Assembly: GCA_015227615.1 (NCBI GenBank)
Contig: JAALGZ010000017.1
Span: forward strand, 248,001 to 312,000
From: Labyrinthula sp. Ha
Lineage: Eukaryota; Sar; Bigyra; Labyrinthulida; Labyrinthulaceae
DNA: 64,000 nucleotides
Reading direction: 5' to 3'
The notes under the pieces were generated by a model, which was given only the letters and a program-made list of their open reading frames with translations, was not told where the DNA came from and ran no database searches. Made by a program: the position numbers and the translations under genes. Shown here in pieces: positions 48,350-59,137 of this stretch (its first letter is position 1; each line of letters begins with the position of its first letter).

Positions 48350-49393
48350 CTAGGTACAAGTTTGAATCTGAACATTTTCATTGATGCCATATTGTTGCTT
48401 AAAACTTTCCTCTTCTTCACAAGTTGGATTTACAGGAGATTCCTCAGTCTTCACATATTCTAAATTTGTAAAGCCAGAAAAGTCAATCCCTTCCAAATCT
48501 TCAATTGCAGTATTTGATATATCCAAACTCCTTAAATCAATATCCATAATACTTTTTGGTAATTTTTTTAGGTTTTCACAGTAATCAAAATAAAGAAATG
48601 TACTTTCACCAAAAAAGTCTAAAAAAACCTCTTCGTGTATAAAAGTTAATTCCATATTTGCAAAAAAATCTATTGTTGTCAAGGCAGAAGTAAACTTAAA
48701 AACATTGGAGGTTAAAAACTGCTTTGGTAAATATGTTATTGAGTTTTGCCAAAAGTAAATTCCACCAAAAGACTTATTGAAAATAATATTAATTTTTTCG
48801 TCAATAAGTATATTACGAAATATCTCTAAAGTATCATCATCAAAAATTGCATTAAATACCAAAATTTCTTTCGAGGAGCTTGATATAAATGTCAACAATT
48901 TGATTTTAGGAATAAAGTTTGGAATATAACTAAAATACAGGTTTTCAACTGGAAAATAATTTGGATATTGTGCAATTACTGTCTTGTATAAATTAAAACT
49001 GCTTATTTTAACATCCTGTTCATGAAAAATATTAACTTGTGAATCATCCAAACGTAAATTAGAACTTTCAGAAAGCATTTTGCTAAATGTATTTTCAGCT
49101 ATTACTCCAATAAAAACTCTACGGAAAGTAATATCAAGTTGAAAAGAAGGTAGTTCAATTAGATCAAAAGATTCCTTTGAAAGACAGTTTAATTCAGTAT
49201 CTACAATTTCAAGACGCGCATACTTAATAACTTCATCAAAAACAGTATATGTAGCATTTTCTGCAATAATAGTTTTAGAAATTTCTATGTCTTCAGAAGT
49301 ACATCCAGTATCTATTTCTTCTTCATTCTTACTATTTTCAGTTATATGTTCTGATTTCTGTAAAAATAGTATAAGAGAAGCAGAAAAAAACAT
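48350..49393 (-). CDS. LRR-like type II membrane or secreted protein (5' end unresolved)
   Basis: From the first in-frame ATG (49393) there are 347 codons. A hydrophobic segment (MFFSASLILFL) at the start acts as signal or anchor; upstream in the same frame the DNA stays open back to about 49470 and encodes a basic stretch (KKYQKSKRNCSLWSFF), so the true start may lie in an upstream exon and make this a type II anchor. The rest is secreted-type sequence with irregular leucine-rich repeats, clearest at the end (LRSLDISNTAIEDLEGI, then FTNLEYVKTEESPVNPTC, a capping NPxC). Cys occurs at LNCLS and DTGC. Function unknown; such proteins are often surface receptors or adhesins. A paralogue starts at the right edge of the window. 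Confidence 0.65.
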   Translation of the reverse strand: MFFSASLILFLQKSEHITENSKNEEEIDTGCTSEDIEISKTIIAENATYTVFDEVIKYARLEIVDTELNCLSKESFDLIELPSFQLDITFRRVFIGVIAENTFSKMLSESSNLRLDDSQVNIFHEQDVKISSFNLYKTVIAQYPNYFPVENLYFSYIPNFIPKIKLLTFISSSSKEILVFNAIFDDDTLEIFRNILIDEKINIIFNKSFGGIYFWQNSITYLPKQFLTSNVFKFTSALTTIDFFANMELTFIHEEVFLDFFGESTFLYFDYCENLKKLPKSIMDIDLRSLDISNTAIEDLEGIDFSGFTNLEYVKTEESPVNPTCEEEESFKQQYGINENVQIQTCT

Positions 49394-49548
49394 AAATGAA
49401 AAAAAACTCCACAAAGAACAGTTCCTTTTGCTTTTCTGGTATTTCTTGAGAAATGAGCTTCTACTTCATCAACCCTACGTATTACGTGATCAACAGTCTC
49501 AGTTTGGTGAACGCTCTATAAATAACTTTACTATATAATAACCTGTAC

Positions 49549-49733
49549 TTATTCTTCTCTTTTCTTTTCCTCTCTTATACGTTGTAACATTCCTTTTATC
49601 ACAAGTTGATCCACTAGAAGTTAAACAAAGACATGTAAACTACTTTGGGTTATTTCATCAAATCTAGAGTTTGTACTTTCGATTATTCCTCCTCTTCCAT
49701 ATACGTTTTTTCCTTTTGCTGCAAACTATTCAT
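49549..49733 (-). CDS. Small conserved multi-exon gene, copy A (DQLVIKGMLQRI motif)
   Basis: Proposed exons 49733-49705, 49663-49644 and 49613-49549, with introns of 41 (or 29) and 30 nt, giving 37 (or 41) residues from an ATG. The last exon encodes DQLVIKGMLQRIREEKKREE then TAA. It aligns with the exon at 56956 (DKFIIEGMLERIKNEKLQQM) at the protein level with many synonymous differences, and the intron immediately before the motif is in the same place and phase. That pattern indicates selection on this frame. The first intron is purine-rich and uncertain. This exon lies about 150 bases upstream of the LRR-like gene on the same strand and could be its N-terminal exon, but an in-frame TAA separates them. 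Function unknown. Confidence 0.45.
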
Positions 49734-52449
49734 CTTTTGTTGTTTATGATTTGTTCTGTTGTTTATTTTTGATGTTAAATGAGGACCGATGCAAACTATT
49801 CGGGTTTTTCGTCTACTTTGTTGGCTTTCCTAGTCAGGTCGGCGTGGCCACACTCGCACTAATATAAATTTATCTGTCTGAAATAAGTAAAGCGCCAAAA
49901 TAATAGATATCTTGAAGCTGGAATGTATTTTTCTTTCTTTTTCTTGTTAACAATTATAACAGTGAGGTACTTCTTATCTAACTTACTGCTATTATTTTAT
50001 ACTTAAAGTAGTTTATTATTATCACTATGGTCTATATTTATATTATTATATATTTGTATTGTTTATTATTATAGTGTCTAGTATAGGTAGTTAGTAGAAA
50101 GTCAATATGGCAATACTGTAGTTTTCAGATAACACATGAAATATACAAAATATACAGATTCGCTGTAGTACAGAGTTGTTATCGGCTGTACAATAACTAA
50201 TACATCCCAGAAAAAGTAACACAACAAAACATAATTTTTATAGACCATATTTTGCGGTCTACACCTTAGAAAACCTTATCGGTAAGAAATAAGCTATTTT
50301 AGGTACCCCCCGCGTATATTTAGGGTATACTGAAGTAACAATAATAGAAAGCTATCTTTCTAAGCAGATTTTCTTTAGTTATATCAAGTTATATTATTAT
50401 ATTCAAGAATATTTACCTTTTATTTAAGTTTCTCACTTATATTTTTACAACTTTGCCTAGGTTATCCCAACACTTGCTCAATTTTTGATATAGTGAGGTT
50501 AAACAATTAACACTTAACGGTTCATACTTCAAAAAGTTGGTACTTGATTCAAAATCCTAACTAAACCAATAAATGACGTGGCATGATATATTTTATATAA
50601 CGAAATATCATCACAGAACATAAATAAAACTTAAATAATAAAATACTTGGCTACTCTACAAAACATCCAAAAGTCTTTCATTCTATTCAGTTAATACAAA
50701 ACTTGAAAAAAAGTATTATTCTTTATTACTCATCCTTTCTGGAAAAAAGTGTTCCATACTAATTGGTTCATTCATCCAAAAAAAAATCATTAGGCAATTA
50801 TAGTATATCATTTTAGGAGAAGTTTCACTGTGTTAGGTCTGTATTAATATCTTAAGTAAATTGCACTCAAGAATAAGCTAGATCTGTAGAAAAAAGCATT
50901 AGGAGATTATATTCAAGCTACTTCACAAAGGCCTCTATTACTCACTACGATGATTTTTTTGCGAACCTTCATTATGTTCTCACGCAGCTGGCTGAACACC
51001 AAATAAAGCAGCAAAACATTTTTTCAGCTACACTGACTTGTCTTGGCTAAAGGTTTGTAATTTAACGTAATAGCTATGGTAAAGCTTACACACTCGTGGT
51101 ACAGCCTTAACTTCACATACTAAATTTAATGGTTGTATCTTTCTTCTTTATGGCTTTACATTAAGACTTGGATTGTTAGAATACACTGGTAAGTAGAGTC
51201 CCCTAAATATTTACAGCTATTTTCTTGAGGTCTATGTTCCTTATGTTTGGATATACATAATTAACCTAGATAGTAAAAAAGATAAAAGGGACAATTGCTT
51301 CATGTAACTCTCGATTCACACTAGCAAGATGGTAAGCGAGAGCTGTGTGCTTATCAGCATCTCATGAAACTCAATATACCAATTTGAAAAGCCAGTGAAA
51401 TAATGAATATTTGCTCTAGAAGTAAACACAAGTATTCCGCTCTACTGAAATATAGTAGAAATGAGCTAAGTAACCGACAGAACTTCTACCAAATACAGTA
51501 AAACTTTAAGTGCAAGGAATATCTATTCTTTTTGCCTATACGGCATTGGATAACTTCAGAGGATTCAGTAGTTCTATTAGCCAGCTCAAAACAAGAACTA
51601 TTTAAAGACATAGTTCCATTTGTTTACTGATGCTTACGCTGCTTAAAACATAAAGTGGTTTTAAAGTAATACACATAGTTTACACAGCCCCTCAATAGTG
51701 AAAAAAGGGCAATATATTCATTTTTATTGTACAACTGTATGATCACCAAGTAATTTTAATCCAACCTAAGACCTTTTTATTCTAGGTTAAAGGGGTCATA
51801 ACTTCTTTGCATCAGCAACGATGCATGGTAAAGTAACATTAGTATGCAATTTTTTAAGGTTAAGCTCTTTCTGAACTTTTTACAACTACAAGTGTATTGT
51901 TACTCTGGGAACCAATATTGCTCAGAAGCATCAACGCATTTTAACCTTATTATACTTGCCTTGGATGCCAATAAAGGACTGTTTCTTCCATCATGGAATA
52001 TTGTAGCTTCTGGGGTGTATACTGGTATAAAATCTTTCTTCCCTTAGAATGTTAGCACAGATAGTTCTTGATTCTTCTAAGGCGGTGATGCTCAAGTGAG
52101 ATTTCCAGAATTTTGCCAAATCCCCACAGCGGGTGACCGGCTGTGGATGCCCAACATTTCATAATACTGTCGCTGAGCGGCCAGAAATCGTAGGGCATCA
52201 TACATCTCCGTGCCTTACCAAAATTTCCTTAAATAAATTAGTTTGTTTTCTAAACTGAGCTTTATTCTCAATATTAATACAGGTCAAAACAAAGATTAGG
52301 TTATGGTTAAGCTCTTGTAATGTAGCACTAGCTTATATGAGGAGCAGGGAAAGTAATCGTGAAGGACATTAAAGGTTAAGTTTGAGCTTCTGCATCGCTA
52401 TCATCTTGTGCATTTCTGTTGTCAACAACCTTTTCATATGATAAAATAA
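49734..52449. other. Intergenic, no gene seen
   Basis: AT-rich sequence. Contains the second copy of the dispersed repeat at 49926-49984, TAACGGTTC near 50514 and TGACGTGGCA at 50574-50583. No open frame with recognisable features. Confidence 0.45.
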
Positions 52450-53640
52450 CCTCAAGTAAGTTTTATTCATTCTTTGGATTGTTTTCTTCTTCCCCTCCTT
52501 CTTTTTCTTGCCCATAATCAAAACCTTTAATGGAACCTTTTAGAGCAAAGCGAATGCTGGAATCTTTCAGTTCATCATATTTTATCTTCAAAAAAGTAAT
52601 TGTGTTTAAAGTCTCAGAAAACATCCAATTTCATTCCTCAGCAAAAACTAGTTTATATTGGGGAAACAGCTTCTCTACACAGTATAAACTCACTGAAATA
52701 AAGCTTACTCTTGCATAATAGCTCTTTCTCGTGTTTTCCGTATTCTGAGCACCAAGCTGTCGGGGCACAGACTCAATGGATGCAGTACTGGCATCTTCCT
52801 CATCAGAGTCCAGTCTAGATTTTGTCGGAAGATCATGTTAGTCTTCATAAAGTTTATCTTCCTGTTTCTAATGAGTTTTAAACACCCCAGTTTCAACAGC
52901 ACCAAGCTCTGCCAAAATGTTTGACTTATCTTAAATACATTTCAACATAGCTGCATCATTCTTAACATCTCTTAAAAGATTAGAAGTATCTCTTTTTCCG
53001 TCTCCAAGACAAAGCTTTCCTTTTTGAAGGGCAACTGTCTAACGGTGGCAAATACTAAGAAACTTAACATGTTTTTTGTAGGGCTTTTTTTTTTCATCAT
53101 TTGGCATAATGAGAGCACCAATTTCATCATCATCAAGCTGTGCACAGAATATTTGGATTTCGAGGTACGTTTTCATCATAAAGAATTTATCACTCCAGTA
53201 CGTTACATTTGGAAGAATAACCGCCTCGTTGGTACTTTTTTAAGAGCTGCTGTTAACTTCTTTGACTTGTTGATCTTGGGAAAAAGCAACTGAACCTTGT
53301 CTAAAGCCTTGGACAGTTCTGCATGACCCTTGATATAAGTTCTAACACCTTAAGCCACGTGAATACTAATATAACATACAAATTGTGCACCAAGTTCTTT
53401 GCCACTTTTCTTGTTCGTGATATTATTGTCGACCGCCGTTGAAACAACTAGATCTTTATTGAGAGAAGATTTTTGCATCAAATCCTTGGTGAAAAGACCA
53501 ATTTCACTTGCTCGCTTGTCTCCTTTGCTAAAAAAGAACTCCAGGAACCTACAAATTCATCGTCACTTGATTCAAAACATAAGAGACACCATTAAAGCCG
53601 TTCCGCTGGTAGGCCCAACCATGAATGGTTAAACAAAATA
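52450..53640 (-). mobile_element. Decayed transposase, probably hAT-like
   Basis: Read on the minus strand, scattered pieces form a plausible transposase middle: STAVDNNITNKKSGKELGAQ followed by FVCYISIHV (compare the hAT T-D-N-x-S ... C-x-x-H block), then AELSKALDKVQLLFPKINKS, LTAALKKVP, and NVTYWSDKFFMMKTYLEIQ (compare the hAT TRWNSTYxML block). Further down an acidic tail (LDSDEEDASTASIESVP). Several stops and frame changes interrupt it, so it is a relic. No terminal repeats were identified. The assignment rests on weak block similarity; another transposon class is possible. Confidence 0.4.
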
Positions 53641-54392
53641 ATTCTGCTTCGGCTTCTTTCTAGTCTTCTGTGTAAATTATATGCTGCACACTTCATGTAA
53701 TACCTGAGAGTATTTTCACTAACATTATCATCTGCATCTTTTATTTTCTTAAGCGCATCGCTTCTTAATAAGCTATGTGGCTAATTTTCTTTACTAGAAA
53801 GCTCAATACAGGTCTTTTATAACTTTCGGATTTTGCAAGACTCTCATCCAGTGCAATTTCCTTAAATTTTCTTCTATTCTTTCCATCGTGCTCTACTCAT
53901 AGTTTCTCATTTGGAATTCTATCCAGGTGTATGCTTAAATTACCAATGGGACTCATATATTTTTTTATTCCACCAAGTCATAACTCTTGAGCAATGTTTG
54001 CAAGGAAGTTGGAATACATTTTATTTTCTTGTGAATTTGGCATTTTGAACGTAATATTTTTCTCAACTTTAGCAAATAGGGCCAAATCCCGTCGCGGAAA
54101 CTTTTAGTGGATAACTTCGGAGGCAGACTGTGTCAAATCAAGACTCACATTCACCCAAACTTGTGATATTAACCATTTTTTCTGATTGTTTTAAATGTCC
54201 AAAAGTGGCAATTAAATAATACTTCGATCAAATCTTGGGTTCCCAACAAACTCCACGAAATTCAACACACCCACTAACAGAGAATTGGTGGTAGCCTGCT
54301 TGGAGAGTATTCTAATCATTGGTATGGGTTGCTGACTGCAGTTGAGCAGCACTTATTACAATCTTCAAACAGTACCCTATACTAGGCGTGTT

Positions 54393-54511
54393 TAACGAGA
54401 GAGTCTTAACGAGAGCTTCTCTAAAAGAGGTCTCTCGTTATCTCGCGAAACAAATATTTAGGTAAAATCCTCCTCGAGAAGCTCTTGTTATCTCGCTAGA
54501 ACTAACGAGAG
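54393..54511. repeat. Cluster of TAACGAGAG repeats in both orientations
   Basis: Exact TAACGAGAG at 54393-54401, 54407-54415 and 54503-54511; exact inverted copy at 54432-54440; one-mismatch inverted copy at 54482-54490. The copies at 54407 and 54432 form a hairpin with 9-bp arms and a partly paired loop. Short subterminal repeats in both orientations are typical transposase-binding sites of hAT elements; the cluster lies between the two transposase relics. Confidence 0.6.
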
Positions 54512-54792
54512 AAATACTTTTGGGCAATTGGAATTTGGTCTCCTACGCCAACACTTCATACAAAATTTTGTTATCAAACAAAAAACAGAAATACAACAAG
54601 GTGACAAAACGTGTGAAAATTAAGCGCTAAAGAATTTAATTATTCCCTTACCTTGTTCATTTTTTAGGGTTTCTTGAGGTTAAAGCTTAAAGAATACTTT
54701 GCTTGCTCAAGTTAATTTTACAACACGCTTAAGTCTTTTTATGTTGTTGATGTTAAAGGGAAAACTGTGAATATAATACACACAAAAGTTTA

Positions 54793-55483
54793 TTATTTTA
54801 AACAGGGAGAAACCTGAAGGATAACAACCCTAAAAACAGCTTTGCTTATTATATTCAGGACGTGTCCTATGCATCTAATGTGATACTCTGCACCTGGTAC
54901 AAATCCATTTGGCACCTGGTGGTGAGCATAGGAGTTAAGTATTCTTACACGCAATAACCTGGACATTAAGATCATATCTGATGTATTGTCTGTGGTCAGA
55001 CTGTAAATGTGTTGCTCCAAGCCAAACTTTATCAGAACGTCGTGAAGGAGCTTCGTCGTTTCCTTTGCCCTTTTGTAGCCAAAATTTCTATAGACTAACA
55101 ACAGAAAAAAATCTAACCATTGCAAGACAACCAGATCTCATCTTGAACTCGTTGTCGACAAAGTGCACTGTTAAGGAACAGTATCCTTTCCTGTTTTGAC
55201 TGCACCAACCATCAGTCGTAATTGATACTGCTCCATTGCTCACTTGTTTCTTCAAAACTGCAACAACATCTTTGAAACTCAACCTATGATCTTTCTGGAA
55301 GGTAGTCTTGAACTTGAAACATGAAAACCCCTTGGAACTTGTGAAAAAAACCTGGTAAGTTTTAATCACGCATTCTTTTGCATACTTTGCGAAAATTTTT
55401 AAGGGGTGGAATTGAAATTCGCCTAGGAATTTGAAGCGAACAAAAAAACACAATTTGAACCGAAAGGATACGAAGAAAAACAC
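54793..55483 (-). mobile_element. hAT-family transposase remnant
   Basis: Minus-strand pieces match the N-terminal half of hAT transposases: SFKDVVAVLKKQ, then VSITTDGWCSQNRKGYCSL (the T-T-D-x-W catalytic block), then VHFVDNEFKMRSGCL. After a frame change: FGYKRAKETTKLLHDVLIKF, SLTTDNTSDMILM (second catalytic block, T-D-N) and YHIRCIGHVLNIISKAVF (the C-x-x-H-x-L-N block). The C-terminal dimerisation region is not contiguous. At least one frame change interrupts it, so it is non-functional. Plain DNA transposon. Confidence 0.75.
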
Positions 55484-56823
55484 AAATTTAATAAAAATTC
55501 ATAGGAAAAAAAAATCCTTACATAGGAAACACACAAAAAAACATAAACGAAAACAGAAAAAAATGAACTTAAACGGAAGTTGGGTCTTAAAGACTTCTAG
55601 CTCTGTAGAAGAAATGCTGAAAACACTTAAAAACTACGTTGCATGACGCTTTAGCACAAGTAAAAAGCTATCACACCACTTTACGAAGTCTGAAACGTTG
55701 AAAAAGTTTGGAATTGAAGTAGTTAAGTTAGGAAGATGTAGAATTATTTGTATTAGCTCGAAGAATTGTACTTTTAAAGCTAATCTTAAGTTTGATTTAA
55801 AGAGGAACATTTACATCGTTTAGGTAATTGACTTAACAGAAGCTGGACTAGAATGTTTACATAGATTTGTTAGAGCTTAAACTATAATTGCTGCAGCAGA
55901 ATTATTTTTTCACAGAACGTTTCCAGGAATTATGTATAGAATCAAGTTTGAACATCAAATCACCAGCTAAGAAAAAAAGAATACCTAAGATTGGAGTTGA
56001 AAAAAATCAATCGCGTCTGAACCTAGGATCAAAAAAATTAAAAAAAAAACAGCTTATATTTTCCTTGAACTCTTGATTTGAACTTTGTCCATATATTTTT
56101 TTCTCCAAGCGCCCAACCTAAGCCCCATCCTTTTTCAAAGTAAAATATTTTTTCCAAACACTCACCCTAAACCCCATCCCTTTTGAATGTAAAATTTAAT
56201 TAAGCAAACATTTTAAAAATGATATTCCTTTTCAACAGTTTTTCCTCTTCAATTAAGCTTCCGTATATTTTCTGTTTCTTTAATTTGAAATAATTTCTCT
56301 GCCTTAACCTTGCGCAACAGACCTCCAACTTCAAAATCTTTAGATAACCTAAACATAATTTAATTTTTTGTTTAAATACAGAGAATAGTGAAGCTACATT
56401 AACTTGATCAAGCTTTCCTTGTCATTTCATCTTTCCTTGTGCCTGAACATCGTGCTTTCACAATCTTGAAACTGTTTTCTTGTTTCGTTGGTTTCATTGC
56501 ATTTATTTTGAAATTTTATTTTGGGAAATGTCCAACTCCGCCAATGAGAAAACAGGAGTCAGATACTCTGAAGTCAATAAAAACAATCCCCAGTCTTAGA
56601 ACTAACTCTCAAATCTACAGAAATACAATATTAAGTTTATCATAAACTTGAAGAAATTAACAAGATTAATTACAACCGTAACAGTCACTCATTCACTCAC
56701 CATCAAATTCCAAACACACCAACTTTATTCCAATTTATCTTAAATAATAAGTTTTAAACATAAATTTTTATAGAATTTGTTTTGTATTTACTGAATTCAA
56801 TTCAGCAAGAAGAATAATACAAA
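55484..56823. other. Intergenic, includes imperfect 49-bp tandem duplication
   Basis: A/C-rich + strand. Bases 56104-56201 hold two imperfect copies of a 49-base unit (CCAAGCGCCCAACCTAAGCC... and CCAAACACTCACCCTAAACC...). Lys/Asn-rich frames at 55431-55646 arise from A-rich DNA and look spurious. The right end is the promoter of the small gene at 56824. Confidence 0.4.
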
Positions 56824-57089
56824 ATGAAAACCTCAAGAGAAAAACTTCACACGGAAAACCAAAACATAGAGAAACATGAGGAAAGAAGCCTTAACAGAGA
56901 TTCTTCATTGAGCTCTATAGAAAAATGTAGTTTTATTTATCTGTATTATTTACAGTGGATAAGTTCATTATAGAAGGAATGCTGGAAAGAATAAAAAATG
57001 AAAAATTACAGCAGATGAAACCAGCTCAAACTTCTAAATCAGCTAGGCAGGAAATCAAGATTACACAAAGATTTCCAACTATAAAATAA
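56824..57089 (+). CDS. Small conserved two-exon gene, copy B (DKFIIEGMLERI motif)
   Basis: Exons 56824-56926 and 56956-57089 with a 29-nt GT..AG intron that splits a TTG codon; 78 residues, stop TAA at 57087-57089. The N-terminus is polar (MKTSREKLHTENQNIEKHEE); after the intron comes LDKFIIEGMLERIKNEKLQ and a basic tail (RQEIKITQRFPTIK). It is paralogous to the minus-strand exon at 49613-49549, with the intron in the same place and phase. The frame stays open for 20 codons after the TAA, right up to the start of the downstream membrane-protein gene, so a single protein (read-through, or an exon boundary I cannot see) is the alternative. No signal peptide or membrane segment. Function unknown. 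Confidence 0.55.
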
Positions 57090-57149
57090 GATCATTTGAA
57101 TAATATAAAGCAAAAGTATCAAACAGAAGGTTCCCAAACGAGTTTAGGT

Positions 57150-59137
57150 ATGAATAGTATTTTCTTTGTATTTCTTTATTTCTAGTGGATAATTCCAGAA
57201 CAAAACAGTCGTCTGAGAAAAACATTTTCCAAGAAACAGAGAAAAAGAAAATAATTGGAATCTACTATAGAATTCTAATTGTATCTGTTGTTTTCTTGGC
57301 TGTCGTGTTTCTGTTGGGAATATTACAGGTTAGCATTCAAGGTTTTATTGTTGGTAACTTAGTTACAGATAAACAGGGGGGATTAACCGGGAATGAAATA
57401 ATAACAGTAGAAATTCAAGTTGTGAGTATTGGTTTGTTTCAAGCTACTTATGATCCAAGAAACCTTAACCAAGATCAACTCATAGCTACAGGGTTGTCCA
57501 AAGAAAAGAAAACAGCTAATATACTGACTTTTCCTTTGTTGTTTCCTGGTCATACAAATTACGTTGTAGAAGTTATTCCATCGCCAATTATAAATGTTGC
57601 AAAACTAGGTGATCTTTTTGATACAGAAAATACATTGAATACTTCTTTGTTCGAAACAGTATTTGATTTAGAATTCGATACATGTGACCAATACTTAAGT
57701 GATGCAGATGTTGCTTTGACAAGTGCTTTCAACAGTGTTGCTGCTGCTCTCCCTTTATTTCCACGTCTTATCTTTGGTTCCCTGGCAACAACTGATATAA
57801 CTCTCTTGTTAACTGAAATAAATACCTTAGTAAGGACACAAGGCTTTTCTCCGGTTACAGCCCTGTATGGAAATTTTATTTCGCAAGCTGCTGCTGCTGC
57901 TGCTACACTCGATGCAGCAAACTGTGGAGCTTTCTTGGTTGAGCTTAACTCATCTGGCACAGACGCTCCAATTGATACTACAGTGGCAAACTGTTTAATT
58001 TCAGGATATGGAACTCTGGACAGCTTTGCAAGTTTAGGTAGCGTTACCGCAGTCTTTGCCGGCTGCCCAGGAAATGTTGCAAACGTTGGACAGTGTCTAG
58101 GTGGTGTTCTTGGAGGTACATTGTCAAATGCGGATACAGATTCTTTATTCACTGCGCCTACTTTCGTTGAGGTGAACGACGTATGTGCAGCGTTAGGTTG
58201 CACTACGCAGATCGAGTATATTGGCATCATGGGAACACTACTTAGTGGAACAGGCATTGAGGACCTTGATAGTTATTCCCAGGGACTATTACTGTGGGCT
58301 GGTCTTACAGTTGAGTTTGCAGCAGAAGGTGGTACAACTATAGTTGGACTAGTTGGAATCCTCGGTGATGCTTTAAGTACAGAAGCTGAGCTGCCTGTAG
58401 ACCTGAATAATGACGTCTATCTACCGTGCAGAGTAGTTAATACTGTTGCTCAAGATCCTGTCGGTGATGGAGTCTGCAACTATCCTGCTTTTCTTGTCAT
58501 TTCTGCTGGCTTAGCAGAACAGGCTGGAAGCCCTGCGGCAGGTCTGCTTTCTCAAATCGGAACGTTGTATGGTGCATGTGCTAGTGCATTTTTCTCGAGC
58601 GAGAAATGTCCAACATTGGTCGGTACTTTGTTCATGAACGCTGCTTATCAAAGCCCTATTAGTAACGAGGAATTGCTTACAAGCGCAGCACTTACCCAAA
58701 GTGTGAATGCTACTTATGATGTTCTTCTGGCACGGTGTATATCTCAAGAGAAAGACCAGCAAGAAATTAAAAGAGCTCAGATTTTGCTTATATGTGCGGT
58801 GATTTTTTATGGTCTGGGATTCCTGGCAGGGCTTGGTTCTTTTGCATCATCATCCTCTAAAGGATTTTTAATTGGTATTGCTTGTTTGTGTGCTTCTTTA
58901 GGAGCAATAAATAACCTAATGGCTATATTGGCTATCCGACAAGCTCCTGTCTATGATTCAGTTGATGATGAGCCAGTATTTAATGTTATACGCTATGAAA
59001 CCGGTGTCATCGGAGTCTTATCAACTGTGGCATTTGTTCTATCAATTCTTGGCAGTCTAGGGCACTGTCTTGTATTCTTTTGTGTTAGTTTTCCGTTCCC
59101 AACTGATATCCCTAAAGAAACAACATCAATGGTATAA
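57150..59137 (+). CDS. Four-TM membrane protein with large Cys-containing ectodomain
   Basis: Exons 57150-57156 and 57186-59137, with a 29-nt intron (GTATTTTC...TTTCTAG). Without splicing the first frame runs into TAG; with it the protein is MNMDNSRTKQSS..., 652 residues. A polar N-terminus (1-37) precedes TM1 (about 39-62, ILIVSVVFLAVVFLLGILQ). A large ectodomain (about 65-535) holds several Cys, many Ala/Gly/Thr and few N-glycosylation sites. It ends in three TMs (AQILLICAVIFYGLGFLAGL; GFLIGIACLCASLGAINNL; VIGVLSTVAFVLSILGSLG). One-plus-three topology recalls tetraspan SUR7/claudin-like architecture but the loop is far longer and I see no family motif. Codon use is somewhat richer in G/C than in neighbouring genes. 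Function unknown; likely cell surface. Confidence 0.75.

Noticed and set aside
49400-49515. Minus-strand frame encoding VDHVIRRVDEVEAHFSRNT followed by hydrophobic residues, resembling a SNARE tail
   Set aside because: It overlaps the LRR-like gene start in another frame, has no ATG, is preceded by a stop, and the resemblance to SNAREs is only a general heptad pattern. Left unresolved as part of the 5' structure of that locus.
55431-55646. Lys/Asn-rich open frame with repeated KKN and HKK words
   Set aside because: Product of A-rich DNA opposite the hAT transposase remnant; no independent support.
56104-56201. CCCTAA/CCTAA words suggesting an interstitial telomere
   Set aside because: Only isolated words within a 49-base imperfect duplication, not a tandem hexamer or heptamer array.
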